Shown one piece after another: positions 32,417 to 41,464 of a stretch of DNA of 44,804 nucleotides. Both the position numbers and the translations under genes were made by a program. Below the pieces are notes generated by a model, which made no database searches, was not told the DNA's origin, and was given only the letters and a program-made list of their open reading frames with translations. Source of the DNA: Nitrospirota bacterium (GTDB lineage: Bacteria > Nitrospirota > Thermodesulfovibrionia > Thermodesulfovibrionales > Magnetobacteriaceae); contig JADFXF010000008.1 of NCBI GenBank assembly GCA_015233685.1, positions 1-44,804 of the forward strand, written 5' to 3'. How positions within the stretch are numbered: the first letter of the stretch is position 1; each line of letters opens with the position of its first letter.

Positions 32417-33130
32417 AGTGTGGTGAGGAAGATGTTGATGTTGTTGTTGCCGGTTATTGCGTTGGCATTTACCGGTTGTGCGGGGATGGAGTTTGCCCCT
32501 AAGAGGGCGGTATGGTATTACCCGCCGGAATTCCCGGCGGCAGATAGGGCAATATCAAAGGCGCGCGTAGATGGTAAAGACAAGGAGTGTCCAAAGGAGT
32601 TTGCCGCTGCGGTAAAAATGAGAGACGATGCCTATGACGTTTATTTAAGCTGCAAGACACAGGAAGGCATAGATATGGCTAAGAGGGCTATCGCAATGGC
32701 CGGTGAGTTATGTCCTAAGCCCCCTGTACCGACACCTTGTCCGGCGTGTGAGCAGCCAAAACCAACGCCTGAAAAAGCGACTGAAAAAGAAGTTGCCGTA
32801 ATCAGAATCGTAAACTTCGACTTTGATAAGTATAACATCAAAGCGGTATTTAAGCCTGAGTTAGACATGGCGGCCGAGATCATAAAGAAGTACCCGAACC
32901 CGAGCATTACAATAGACGGGTATTGTGACAACAAGGGAAGCTATAAGTACAACATGAGGCTTTCGATAAGAAGGGCTGAGGCAGCAAAGGCGGCTCTTGT
33001 AAAGAACGGTATAAATGGTTCCAGTATCAGAACCGTAGGCCACAGCTATGACGACCCGATTGCCGATAACAAGACAGACGCGGGCAGGGCGAAAAACAGA
33101 CGCGCTGAAATCCACATAGTTGGTAAATAA
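32393..33130 (+). CDS. OmpA/Pal-like peptidoglycan-associated lipoprotein
   Basis: The protein has 245 residues from ATG 32393; ATG 32411 is equally good. The signal peptide ends in ALAFTGC with lipid-attachment Cys29. A Pro/Cys-rich linker (CPKPPVPTPCPACEQPKP) precedes the OmpA-like domain (about 135-240). That domain keeps the peptidoglycan-binding Asp in IDGYCDNKGS and the Arg in AKNRRAEI. It should sit in the outer membrane and tether it to peptidoglycan. It is monocistronic, with its own terminator. Confidence 0.88.
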   Translation: MKGGMSMSSVVRKMLMLLLPVIALAFTGCAGMEFAPKRAVWYYPPEFPAADRAISKARVDGKDKECPKEFAAAVKMRDDAYDVYLSCKTQEGIDMAKRAIAMAGELCPKPPVPTPCPACEQPKPTPEKATEKEVAVIRIVNFDFDKYNIKAVFKPELDMAAEIIKKYPNPSITIDGYCDNKGSYKYNMRLSIRRAEAAKAALVKNGINGSSIRTVGHSYDDPIADNKTDAGRAKNRRAEIHIVGK

Positions 33131-33167
33131 GTAGTATTTTGAATATCTCTGTTGTTTAGGAGCTGAG

Positions 33168-33214
33168 GGGACTGTGACAAGGGCGAAGGCCCGGTTCACA
33201 GTCCCTTTCTTTTT
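33168..33214 (+). terminator. Rho-independent terminator
   Basis: GGGACTGTGA (33168-33177) pairs with TCACAGTCCC (33196-33205), and TTTCTTTTT follows at once. It lies 37 bp after the lipoprotein stop. Confidence 0.88.
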
Positions 33215-33282
33215 AGATGAGATTGTTAGAATCTCCTGGGAGTCAATTGCAAAATACTGTGACTGTCAGTATCTACATCATT

Positions 33283-33361
33283 CTGGATTCCCGTTTTCAC
33301 GGGAATGACAGACAGGGGAAGAAGGAATCATGTTGTCATTCCTGCGAAAGCAGGAATCCAG
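33283..33361. repeat. Inverted-repeat element of the GTCATTCCTGCGAAAGCAGG type
   Basis: A 27-bp left arm (33283-33309, CTGGATTCCCG to GGGAATGAC) and a 27-bp right arm (33335-33361, GTCATTCCTGC to GGAATCCAG) are imperfect inverted copies separated by 25 bp. The right arm is identical to 44670-44696. No flanking target duplication is seen. Apart from the terminator this is all that is visible in 33131-33433. Confidence 0.8.
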
Positions 33362-33433
33362 TCTGCAGAGGTGGACATAAAAGGGACACATTTATTTATT
33401 TTTCAATTGGCTCATGGAATTAAATAGAATATT

Positions 33434-34777
33434 ATGAATAAGACTATAAATAATATCCGCCCCCTTTTGGTTCAATACGCGGTTGCCGCATTAATTAACA
33501 TAGCCTATGTCGTTATAATGTTGTCTAATGGAACTACTTTTTACAATCTCCAAATGCCTGAGGGGAAATACGCAAAAAATGCTATGAATGGCACAGACGT
33601 AATGACTTATGTGCAACCTGCGCGAAATTTCCTTGTTCACGGCGTTTTTGGGACGGGCACTGACGCTGATTATCATCGGACTATCGGGTATCCAATGTTT
33701 CTATCTTTTTTTATGAAGGTGTTTGGAAATGTTTGGCTTTATGGGGTGTTTTTTGCTCAGTCACTGTTGTTTGCCGCCGTGTATCCCATGCTTTTTATAA
33801 TTAACAGGGAATTGCTCGGCGGTGGGGATAGGGTTTTCTATGCGGCGATGTTGTTTTTGACTGTCTCAGGGTGTTTTATCGTAACTACACCTGTTGTGCT
33901 TACGGACATGTTTTTTTCGACGATTTTTATGTGCGGGTTGTGCCTTGGGGTCATGTCGGTTGTGAGACAGCGCCTGAGTTATTTGATACTCCATGTTGTG
34001 TTTATGGGATATGCCGCGGAGGTGAGACCGACGCTTGCCCTGTACCCAATATTAAACGCGGCTGTTTTGATTATTGTGGCGCGCAGGGCAGGCGTCATTA
34101 ATACAAATAAGATACGCGCGTGGATAGCCGCCGCAACGCTTGCCCTGATGGTTGTTTGTAATGGGCCGGCGATTAGAAATTATATAAATCACGGGTTTTT
34201 CGAATCCACTGACATAGTGGCAATCAATCTGTATGACTGCCTGATGGTAGAGGTGTTGTTTTTGGAGGGCAGGGTAGATATATACCACACGGCAAACCGT
34301 GAAATAGCCCAAATTGCCGATGTGCATGAGCAGATTAAAAGAAAAAAGGCCGTCGCGTTTCAGGTCTTCAGGGATTATCCGGCAACTACGATAGGCAAGA
34401 TAGTTACACATGCACAGACGATATTGCTGAAACTCCCGTGGCTTGATACGGCGGCACTTGCCGGAGTTGATTTGTCACCAGGCGCGTATGATAAATTAAC
34501 CCCCAAACAGACCATAATCGAAGGGGCGTTTGGCACGGTAATTACATTATGTTACACGCTTATTTACGTCCTTTTTGCCTCATTTGTAATACGCTCATTA
34601 AGAGACAGACAGTTTTTGTTTGGACTGACAATCATGGGCATAGCGGTTTATTTTCTGTTCCCGCCGTTTATAGCCGGCGGAGGATTCAGGATGACCTTGC
34701 CGGTAATTGGAATAATAGCGCTATGTTCGTTTAATGAATTGGGAAGATATTTTAATAACGGCCCCAGGGCCGCATAA
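33434..34777 (+). CDS. GT-C family membrane glycosyltransferase-like protein
   Basis: This 447-residue protein has about ten membrane helices. After helix 1 come GTDVMTYVQPARNFL and YHRTIGYPMFLSFF, the loop layout of ArnT/PMT_2-like lipid-linked sugar transferases (acidic residue, then Tyr, Arg, GYP). These enzymes move sugars from polyprenyl carriers at the outer face of the membrane. No Shine-Dalgarno is obvious. The acceptor cannot be named. Confidence 0.68.
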   Translation: MNKTINNIRPLLVQYAVAALINIAYVVIMLSNGTTFYNLQMPEGKYAKNAMNGTDVMTYVQPARNFLVHGVFGTGTDADYHRTIGYPMFLSFFMKVFGNVWLYGVFFAQSLLFAAVYPMLFIINRELLGGGDRVFYAAMLFLTVSGCFIVTTPVVLTDMFFSTIFMCGLCLGVMSVVRQRLSYLILHVVFMGYAAEVRPTLALYPILNAAVLIIVARRAGVINTNKIRAWIAAATLALMVVCNGPAIRNYINHGFFESTDIVAINLYDCLMVEVLFLEGRVDIYHTANREIAQIADVHEQIKRKKAVAFQVFRDYPATTIGKIVTHAQTILLKLPWLDTAALAGVDLSPGAYDKLTPKQTIIEGAFGTVITLCYTLIYVLFASFVIRSLRDRQFLFGLTIMGIAVYFLFPPFIAGGGFRMTLPVIGIIALCSFNELGRYFNNGPRAA

Positions 34778-34856
34778 GGCCCGCCCCAGGGCTAAGTTGC
34801 AACAAGATGGGTAGTGTTATGCCGCTGTTATTGCGGCGTATAAGTATGTTATATTT

Positions 34857-35576
34857 ATGCCTGTAACGCGGATGAGAATATTATCAATTGATACGTCTGG
34901 TGCTGTTTGCGGGGCGGCTGTGGTTGACTCCGCGGCGGGGCTGCTGTCAAGTGCGTCTGTTAATACCGACGCCGTTAAGAGCACTCACTCCGCGTATTTA
35001 ATGGCCGTTATTGACTTCATATTGAATGAGGCCGCTGTGGACATTGGTGCAATGGACGCGTTTGCCGTTGTGGTTGGGCCGGGTTCTTTTACGGGGCTGC
35101 GCGTGGGGATTGCCACGGTTAATGGCCTGTGTTACGCCACAGGCAAACCAGCGGTGGCAGTGTCTTCGCTTGAGGCGCTGGCGTGGAATTTCCCGTTTGC
35201 CGCTGACCCGGTTTGCACTATATTAGACGCGCGCCAGGGCGAGGTCTATGGGGCGGTGTTTCAGTGGTCAGACGGCGGGTTTAATACGATTGTCACCCCT
35301 CAGCTCTTTGGCATCCCTGACAGCTTGCTGTTGCTGAGGGCGCTTAACGAGGGTAGGGTGATTTTTACCGGTGGCGGGCTGGCCGTACACAAATCCGCGA
35401 TTACCGCCGCACTTGGTGACGCGGCAATCTTTCCGACGGCGACGCACGTATCGCCCTGCGTTGTAGGCACGCTTGGACTGAAAATGGCGCAACGCGGTGA
35501 GTTTGCCTCTGAGCTTAGGCCGCTTTATATAAGAGTGCCCCTTGCCGTTGAGAGGCTTCAAAGTGTTGGCGGCTGA
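34857..35576 (+). CDS. tsaB: tRNA threonylcarbamoyladenosine biosynthesis protein TsaB
   Basis: This 239-residue ASKHA-fold protein has the N-terminal ILSIDTSGAVCGAAV and the hallmark VVGPGSFTGLRVGIAT. TsaB partners TsaD and TsaE in making t6A37 of tRNA. The start is ATG 34857, or ATG 34872 (MRILSID), which fits the family better. rimI follows with an overlap, the usual tsaB-rimI pair. Confidence 0.93.
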   Translation: MPVTRMRILSIDTSGAVCGAAVVDSAAGLLSSASVNTDAVKSTHSAYLMAVIDFILNEAAVDIGAMDAFAVVVGPGSFTGLRVGIATVNGLCYATGKPAVAVSSLEALAWNFPFAADPVCTILDARQGEVYGAVFQWSDGGFNTIVTPQLFGIPDSLLLLRALNEGRVIFTGGGLAVHKSAITAALGDAAIFPTATHVSPCVVGTLGLKMAQRGEFASELRPLYIRVPLAVERLQSVGG

Positions 35577-36024
35577 AATCGGGATAAGCGATATGGCCGG
35601 GCCGGATATGGCCAGGGTCATCGAAATAGAGAAGTTATCGTTTAGCCATAAATGGTCATTGAACGACTTCATCTCTGAACTGTTACATCCTGAGTCTATC
35701 TGTAAGACAGCACGCCCTGTTGACGGTAGCGGCATAACCATTGGCTATATTTGTGTCCGCATGATGGTTGACGAGGCGCATATACTGAAACTCGCCGTGC
35801 ATCCCGCCTTCAGACAGAGGCAGGTCGGCTCTCTTCTGGTAAGACATATCAGAGATGAGGTTTTGAGGGATTTTAAAGGTAAAGTAATCCTTGAGGTACG
35901 TGTGTCTAACATAGCGGCCATAAGGCTTTATGATTCGCTTGGCTTTAAGAGCCTGTACATAAGAAGGCGTTACTACGCCGAGCCGGAGGAGGACGCCGTT
36001 GTGATGTCGTTAGATTTTAAATAA
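35563..36024 (+). CDS. rimI: Ribosomal protein-type N-acetyltransferase RimI
   Basis: This GNAT acetyltransferase has about 153 residues. Motif A lies at LAVHPAFRQRQVGSLL and motif B at LEVRVSNIAAIRLYDSLGF, with YYAEPEEDAVVM at the end. The start is GTG 35563, with GAGAGG seven bases upstream and a 14-bp overlap with tsaB; an ATG at 35593 is an alternative. RimI acetylates N-termini, classically of ribosomal protein S18. The usual Q/R-x-x-G-x-G/A acetyl-CoA loop is RQRQVGS here. Confidence 0.9.
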   Translation: MLAAEIGISDMAGPDMARVIEIEKLSFSHKWSLNDFISELLHPESICKTARPVDGSGITIGYICVRMMVDEAHILKLAVHPAFRQRQVGSLLVRHIRDEVLRDFKGKVILEVRVSNIAAIRLYDSLGFKSLYIRRRYYAEPEEDAVVMSLDFK

Positions 36025-36035
36025 CCGTGTTCAGG

Positions 36036-36398
36036 CTATGTAAGAGTCCTTTCAATCGTTTCCATCAGAACGCCGATGCTTATAGGTTTGGCGATATAGT
36101 CAATAAAACCCTCTTTAATGAATCTCTCCCTGTCGCCTTCCATTGCGTAGGCCGTAAGGGCAACAACGGGGGTTTTTGAAAGCGGCTCTATTTGTTTTAT
36201 CTTTTTAAGCGCGGCAACACCTCCCATGTGCGGCATGTTGATGTCCATAAGGATGAGGTCAGGGAGGTGCTGCTCTGCCAATGCAACGCCATCAGCGCCG
36301 TCAAACGCCTCAATTACGGTATAACCCCTTCGTCTGAGGACTTCACGTATGAATTTCATATTCAGTTCGTTGTCTTCAATTACCAGTATTCTTTTCAA
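36036..36398 (-). CDS. DivK-like single-domain response regulator
   Basis: The receiver has 120 residues, with Asp9, phosphoacceptor Asp52 (LMDINMPHMGG), switch Thr in ALTAYAM and Lys in IAKPI. The start is TTG 36398 behind GGAGG. It overlaps the 3' end of the histidine kinase by 23 bp, so the two are a cognate pair. No output domain is present. It converges on rimI with an 11-bp gap. Confidence 0.9.
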   Translation of the reverse strand: MKRILVIEDNELNMKFIREVLRRRGYTVIEAFDGADGVALAEQHLPDLILMDINMPHMGGVAALKKIKQIEPLSKTPVVALTAYAMEGDRERFIKEGFIDYIAKPISIGVLMETIERTLT

Positions 36399-37992
36399 AT
36401 CCCGCCTCCAGTTGTTTTTTTACAGGTATAGTAAACCTAAACTCAGCACCCTTTGTCCACTGGCTCTCAACGCGGATAGTGCCGCCCTGGGCCTCTATTA
36501 ATTTCTTGCTCAGGGCAAGGCCCAGTCCTGTGCCCATGTGCTGAAGCTCCTCTGTGGTATCAAGTTGTTGAAATTCAGTAAAGAGCTTTGGCAGGTCCTC
36601 CGCCCTAACCCCAGGGCCTGTGTCTTTGACATATATCTCGGCCAATTGCCGTCCATTCGTGTTGATGACAACCGCTCCGACAGTTATCGCCCCGCCGTTG
36701 GGGGTGAATTTAACCGCGTTGCTCAACAGGTTCGAAATTACCTGCCCCAGCCGCCGTTCGTCCGCATAGACGGTGTGGACGTCGTCGTGGATTATCGTTG
36801 ATAATGAAAGATTACGCTTGAGGGTCTTCTCCTTGAAAAGGTTGATAACTCGTTCTATGGCCGTCCTTACGTCAACATCTACTAATTTTAAATCATGCTT
36901 ATCGGCCTCGATTTTACTGAGGTCGAGGATGTCGCTTATGAGGGAGAGGAGCATGTGTCCGCTGTCGAATATGTCATTAATATATTCTTGTTGGTCTGGC
37001 TGCAGCTCCCCCGCAATCCCCATTTTGAGCATCTCGGAAAATCCTATTATGGCGTTAAGGGGGGTGCGAAGCTCATGGGACATGTTGGCAAGGAACTGTG
37101 ACTTTGCCCTGTTGGCGGCGTCGGCCATTTCCTTGGCGATTATAAGCTCTTTGTTTGTGAGCTGAAGTTCATGGGTTGCATCGTTGACCATTTCCGCGGC
37201 CTTCTTATTCATCTGGTCGAGTTGGTTCATGCGTCTTGAGTTTTCGTCTATGTATATTTGCAGTGTATGGGCCATGGAGTTGAATTTCTGGCTGAGCTGG
37301 CCTATTTCGTCGGAGCTTTTGGCCGCTACCCTCACGTCAAGCCTGCCCTGTTCCATGTCGGTTGCCGCCCTAAGCAGTCTCTTTAGTGGAAGGACGAGAT
37401 TGGATTCTGTGAAATAAATCCCCATGACAAAAAAGATAATCACTGACGCTAACAGAGTCAAACGGATTTTGTCGTGGAGGAGAAACTGCCTGTCAGACCT
37501 CTTGACAATACTGGTTGTGAGGTCGTCTATATCGTCGCAATATGAATTAATGGTAACATGCAGCTTGTTGATTGCCACTGGTTTACCCTCCCGAATATTT
37601 GTTCCTGCGGCAAGAAGTTCAGGCTTTACGCTGGCAGTCCACTCATCAATGAGTTTGCTTACGCGATGGGTGATACCCTTGTTTTTACATGCCTTGAGGT
37701 TTATGGCCGGGTTTCCGTATTTGAATCCCATGAGGCTCTCTTCAAACTTGCCGATTTCGGTCAAATAGGCAGCCTCAGCAAAGGAATTGCTCAGGTGAGA
37801 GGCGGCCATAGTGGCAAGCATTTCGATTTTCAGAAGGCGTATCCTTTCAGACCCTGCAACGCTGACCCTTTTGGCGTCATTTTCGATTATCGAAGTAAAC
37901 CAAAAGGACGTTATGATAAAGCTTGCCGTAAGGATAGTCGCAACAAGCCCTACCCAAAAATACTTCTTCGTTAATGAGTTAAAAAAATACAT
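36376..37992 (-). CDS. Sensor histidine kinase with PilJ-type sensor and HAMP
   Basis: The protein has 538 residues. Helix 1 (about 12-32) and helix 2 (about 183-203) bracket a helical PilJ/type-IV-pili MCP-like sensor (VSVAGSERIRLLKIEM). A HAMP domain (about 205-258) and a coiled coil follow. HisKA has His306 in NMSHELRTPLNAI. The ATPase shows NLLSNAVKF, VKDTGPGV and GTGLGLALS. The adjacent receiver is its likely target. It starts 36 bp after dapB and may be read from the same transcript. Confidence 0.93.
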   Translation of the reverse strand: MYFFNSLTKKYFWVGLVATILTASFIITSFWFTSIIENDAKRVSVAGSERIRLLKIEMLATMAASHLSNSFAEAAYLTEIGKFEESLMGFKYGNPAINLKACKNKGITHRVSKLIDEWTASVKPELLAAGTNIREGKPVAINKLHVTINSYCDDIDDLTTSIVKRSDRQFLLHDKIRLTLLASVIIFFVMGIYFTESNLVLPLKRLLRAATDMEQGRLDVRVAAKSSDEIGQLSQKFNSMAHTLQIYIDENSRRMNQLDQMNKKAAEMVNDATHELQLTNKELIIAKEMADAANRAKSQFLANMSHELRTPLNAIIGFSEMLKMGIAGELQPDQQEYINDIFDSGHMLLSLISDILDLSKIEADKHDLKLVDVDVRTAIERVINLFKEKTLKRNLSLSTIIHDDVHTVYADERRLGQVISNLLSNAVKFTPNGGAITVGAVVINTNGRQLAEIYVKDTGPGVRAEDLPKLFTEFQQLDTTEELQHMGTGLGLALSKKLIEAQGGTIRVESQWTKGAEFRFTIPVKKQLEAGFEKNTGN

Positions 37993-38028
37993 AGAGCCTT
38001 ATCCAATTATTCAGAGGGGCGTACATTG

Positions 38029-38832
38029 TTATTTAAGCCCAAGGACATCCTGCATATCATATATGCCGGCTGGCTTGTCCTGAAGCCACAGTGCCGCCCT
38101 CAGGGCACCGCGCGCAAATGTGTCACGGCTGGATGCCTTGTGAGTTATCTCTATGCGTTCCCCAAGCCCGCCAAACAGGACGGTGTGCTCTCCAACGATG
38201 TCTCCGGCACGTATTGTCTGAATGCCGATGTCTCTTTTCCTACGCTCTCCTATCATCCCGCTTCGGCAGAGGACGCTGACCTCGTCGAGATTTCTTGACA
38301 GGGCCTCGGCAATAACATTGGCCATTTTCAAGGCCGTACCGCTGGGGGCGTCTTTTTTGAGCCTGTGGTGAGCCTCGATTATCTCGACGTCATAGTCGTC
38401 CCCCAGTGCCCTGGCGACATCGGCCAGAATCTTTAACAGCAGGTTTACACCTACGGACATGTTGGGGGCAAGTACCACAGGGATTTTTTTCCCATACGAT
38501 TCCACCTTGGATGTCTGGGCGGCCGACAGTCCGGTAGTCCCTATGACGAATGCCGTGTTGTGTTCGCCGCAGAGCCTTAAATTATTAAGCGTGGACTCAG
38601 GGGATGTGAAGTCAATAACCACATGTGCATTTTCGAGTGTTTGTGCGACATTATCCATTAGTGTCACGCCTGTCTTGCCGATCCCGGCGATTTCACCAAA
38701 GTCCATTCCAACGGCTTCATGGCCGCTTCTTTCGAATGCGCCCACGAGTTTTATCTGTGGATTGTCGAGGGCCAAAACCCCTATGCGCTGCCCCATCTTC
38801 CCTGCTGCACCGGCTATTGATACGTTTAACAC
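38029..38832 (-). CDS. dapB: 4-hydroxy-tetrahydrodipicolinate reductase
   Basis: The 267-residue protein has the NAD(P) loop SIAGAAGKMGQ, IDFTSPE, GTTGLS, catalytic EAHHRLKKDAPSGTA and the C-terminal FARGALRAALWL. It is the second step of the diaminopimelate/lysine branch. GTG start 38832 with a strong AAGGAGG. It overlaps yacG by 7 bp. Confidence 0.96.
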   Translation of the reverse strand: MLNVSIAGAAGKMGQRIGVLALDNPQIKLVGAFERSGHEAVGMDFGEIAGIGKTGVTLMDNVAQTLENAHVVIDFTSPESTLNNLRLCGEHNTAFVIGTTGLSAAQTSKVESYGKKIPVVLAPNMSVGVNLLLKILADVARALGDDYDVEIIEAHHRLKKDAPSGTALKMANVIAEALSRNLDEVSVLCRSGMIGERRKRDIGIQTIRAGDIVGEHTVLFGGLGERIEITHKASSRDTFARGALRAALWLQDKPAGIYDMQDVLGLK

Positions 38833-39017
38833 TCTGATTCCTCCTTGCTTATATTATTATAATAACTTATTTCATCAGCCTTGTCTTGCGGTATTTTATA
38901 TTGCTCGTCTGCCCACGCCGCAAGGTCCGCCGTTTTGCATCTTTCACAGCAGAACGGCCGGTATGGATTTCCAGCGTAGCTGACCTCCTTAGCACACTTG
39001 GGGCATCTAACCATCAT
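38826..39017 (-). CDS. yacG: DNA gyrase inhibitor YacG (zinc protein)
   Basis: This 63-residue protein has zinc ligands Cys5, Cys8, Cys23 and Cys27, with the same C-x2-C and C-x3-C spacing as YacG. The segments PYRPFC and DLAAWADEQYKIP are family-typical. It is known to bind GyrB in E. coli. It overlaps the genes on both sides (4 and 7 bp). Confidence 0.92.
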   Translation of the reverse strand: MMVRCPKCAKEVSYAGNPYRPFCCERCKTADLAAWADEQYKIPQDKADEISYYNNISKEESEC

Positions 39018-39532
39018 TGGGTATTCTGTACGTTATCAGACATTTTTTTCAAGTGCTCCATCGTAAAAATAACGGCGAGGCCATTGAGCACCCCCGTTAG
39101 TGTGCCAATAAAAAGAATAACCGGCGCTAATATCAGTATTGAACGAAGGTTTTGAATGAAAACGGCATAGACGGCCAAAAGTTGCCCAAGATTATGAAAA
39201 AACGCCCCTATCAGGCTCAGACCCAGGGGGCCGAATACCCGAATCCGAAAGGCCGCCCACATAGCCGCTACGCTGAACACCCCACCCACAAGGCTCATAA
39301 CAAAGGGCGGCCCTAAGAATGTCCCCGTCAGCATTGACCCAATAAGTATTCGTATCAGGGTTATTGTGAGGGCGGCGTTAAACCCGTACAGAGTAAGCGT
39401 TATCAGGGTAATTATGTTTGCAAATCCGAATCTCAGCCACGGTATGGGGGTGGGGATGAGGCGCTCAAAGCCGTACATGGCGATGGCACAGGCGGCCAGA
39501 AGGGCAAGGCGGTATTTTTCACGTTGTTGCAT
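39014..39532 (-). CDS. Gx transporter family membrane protein
   Basis: This 172-residue protein has five or six membrane helices. RLIPTPIPWLRFGFANIITL and GTFLGPPFVMSLVGG match the family formerly called heptaprenyl diphosphate synthase component I. It resembles small ECF-type substrate-binding subunits. The substrate is unknown. It overlaps the NusG-II gene by 14 bp and typically travels with it. Confidence 0.85.
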   Translation of the reverse strand: MQQREKYRLALLAACAIAMYGFERLIPTPIPWLRFGFANIITLITLTLYGFNAALTITLIRILIGSMLTGTFLGPPFVMSLVGGVFSVAAMWAAFRIRVFGPLGLSLIGAFFHNLGQLLAVYAVFIQNLRSILILAPVILFIGTLTGVLNGLAVIFTMEHLKKMSDNVQNTQ

Positions 39533-39893
39533 CTATGCCTTTGGGTACCGCCGCCGTACCTTCAACTGTGATTACTACCCTCTTTGGCAGACATATTATT
39601 GCGCCGCTGTCTATCCAGCCCTGTTTAACGCATATCTGCCCGGGGCAGTCGGAGTCAGCCACGCGCACCTTCCCGGCCCTTATCTCTACGACAAGGCCGC
39701 CGATTGGGATGGTTTTATCTTCGTTTATTGGTAGTTTGTACAATAGTTTATTGTCCACTTCTATCCTGACCTGCCCCCCGCGTGGCAGACAGAGCGGGAC
39801 TAATACAATGGCCGCCCCGGTTACAAACACCATGAACACTAATAAAATCCGGTCAAAAAGGGTTGTCCTGTTGATAAGTTCAGCGATTCTCAA
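39519..39893 (-). CDS. NusG domain II-containing exported protein
   Basis: This 124-residue protein has an N-terminal membrane anchor (about 17-38) and then one NusG-II beta domain. DCPGQICVKQGWI and AIICLPKRVVI are family-typical, including two cysteines. It lacks the NGN and KOW domains of true NusG, so it is not a transcription factor. It lies between ApbE and the Gx transporter with overlaps on both sides. Confidence 0.87.
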   Translation of the reverse strand: MRIAELINRTTLFDRILLVFMVFVTGAAIVLVPLCLPRGGQVRIEVDNKLLYKLPINEDKTIPIGGLVVEIRAGKVRVADSDCPGQICVKQGWIDSGAIICLPKRVVITVEGTAAVPKGIDATT

Positions 39894-40890
39894 GCAGTCC
39901 TTTTAAATTTGGCGATGTAAACGTACTGCCGTCCGCAAAAATAAAATGTACCATAAGGTTATTTTTTTCAACAAACATTAGCGCCTTTTCCCTGTCCATA
40001 GCAAAAAGTCCCGTATCCAGGGCGTCTGTCACCACTCCTTTGGGGTTTACAATGGTTACGCTTTGAAAATCTCTTGCCGGATAGCCGGTAGCGGGAACCA
40101 ATATGTGGTGGTATCTAACGCCGTCCTCAATGAAAAATCTTTCGTAGTCGCCCGCGGTTGACACTGCCAAATCTTTAAGTGATAACACACCGACCAGGTC
40201 GTCGGGTGCACCGCGCGGTGCCCTTATGCCTACGCGCCATGGGCTTCCATCGGGCCGTGTCCCCCATGCACTGATGTCCCCGGCCATAGAGGCTATGCCG
40301 GCCTGCATACCGGCCCTTTTGAGAATCTCCGCGGTCTTGTCCGCGGCGTATCCCTTGGCTATGCCGCCGAGGTCAAGGAGCATCCCCTTGTCTTTCAGCA
40401 TGATAGACGAATCGTTGTCGTTAAACACGATGTGTGTATAGTCAAGCAGCGGGAGGACTTTCTTTATTTCTGAATCGGTTGGCCTTTTCTTATTCTTGAA
40501 GTCCCATAGCACCATGGCAGGTCCTATGGCAGGGTTAAAGGAGCCGCTTGTCCATTTAGCATTTTCAACGGCTTTCTTTGTTAATTCGTATGTGTCACTT
40601 GATACTTTTACCGGCCCTACGCCGGCATTTTTATTAATGGCCGAGACCTCGCTTCCCGCGTTGAAAAAACTCAGCATCCGCTCAAACCCCCGCAAATAAT
40701 TAAACGCTGCCTCTATGGCCTCGTCCGCATTTTTTTCAGAGTTTGTAACGACGGTCAGTGTTATCACCGTGTCCATAAGGATTTCTGATTTCTTATAGAC
40801 ATGCGGCGTGCTGTTTAACTGGTTTTTCAATATGAAAATAAGCGCTAAGACAAATACGATGGCAGCGGCGGTTAAGAGTTTTGGTTTCAT
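39880..40890 (-). CDS. apbE: FAD:protein FMN transferase ApbE
   Basis: The 336-residue protein has an N-terminal membrane anchor or lipidless signal (about 6-23), MDTVITLTVV, LGGIAKGYAADK (flavin site) and VTDALDTGLFAM (metal-binding Asp and Thr). ApbE attaches FMN to Thr/Ser of exported redox proteins. No FMN-binding target or Rnf/Nqr gene is in the window. It lies 14 bp after the TlpA-like gene. Confidence 0.94.
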   Translation of the reverse strand: MKPKLLTAAAIVFVLALIFILKNQLNSTPHVYKKSEILMDTVITLTVVTNSEKNADEAIEAAFNYLRGFERMLSFFNAGSEVSAINKNAGVGPVKVSSDTYELTKKAVENAKWTSGSFNPAIGPAMVLWDFKNKKRPTDSEIKKVLPLLDYTHIVFNDNDSSIMLKDKGMLLDLGGIAKGYAADKTAEILKRAGMQAGIASMAGDISAWGTRPDGSPWRVGIRAPRGAPDDLVGVLSLKDLAVSTAGDYERFFIEDGVRYHHILVPATGYPARDFQSVTIVNPKGVVTDALDTGLFAMDREKALMFVEKNNLMVHFIFADGSTFTSPNLKGLLENR

Positions 40891-40904
40891 GGGATGTTTT
40901 TTTC

Positions 40905-41408
40905 CTATAAAAGCGACTTTATCTCTTTTTGAACAGTATCGTCCATCCAGTTGACGCTTCCAAAATATTTGTTTATTATCTTGCCGTCTTTGCTGATTAT
41001 AAAAGTGGCGGGCTGGGCGTTGACCCTGTATTTGTGTTTGGAGATTTTCATGCCAGAGTCCAGCAATACAGGGAAATCCAAATGGTTATCAGCCATGAAT
41101 CTTTCCACCGCCTTTGGGGAGCTGTCTGTGGATACGGCAAGTACGACAAGGCCGCTGTCCTTATATTTCAGATAGAGCTTATTCAAAGAGGGCATCTCGT
41201 CCCTGCACGGCGAACACCATGTGGCCCAGAAATTAAGCAGTATGACCTTACCCTTATATGACGACAGGGATACATCGCCGCCATTGATAGATTTTAATGT
41301 AAAATCCGGTGCTGTCGGCCCGGTGAAGTCAGCCGGGTGTCCCTGTTGCGCGGTCAATATCGTGGCAACTATGACCACTGCGATTAATAGGATATTCTTA
41401 GCTCTCAC
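40905..41408 (-). CDS. TlpA/ResA-like exported thioredoxin
   Basis: The 167-residue protein has a signal peptide (about 1-26), a thioredoxin fold with WCSPC in NFWATWCSPC and the cis-Pro segment NAQPATFII. GTG start with AGAGG upstream. It probably acts on disulfides or c-type cytochrome maturation in the periplasm, in one operon with apbE. Confidence 0.92.
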   Translation of the reverse strand: MRAKNILLIAVVIVATILTAQQGHPADFTGPTAPDFTLKSINGGDVSLSSYKGKVILLNFWATWCSPCRDEMPSLNKLYLKYKDSGLVVLAVSTDSSPKAVERFMADNHLDFPVLLDSGMKISKHKYRVNAQPATFIISKDGKIINKYFGSVNWMDDTVQKEIKSLL

Positions 41409-41464
41409 GGTTTTGCCTCTTTAGCGTTGCACTGCTTCAGTATTAAATCAGTTACTTATCTCTA

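Noticed and set aside
39519-39893. Transcription factor NusG
   Set aside because: Only the second NusG domain is present behind a membrane anchor; NGN and KOW are missing.
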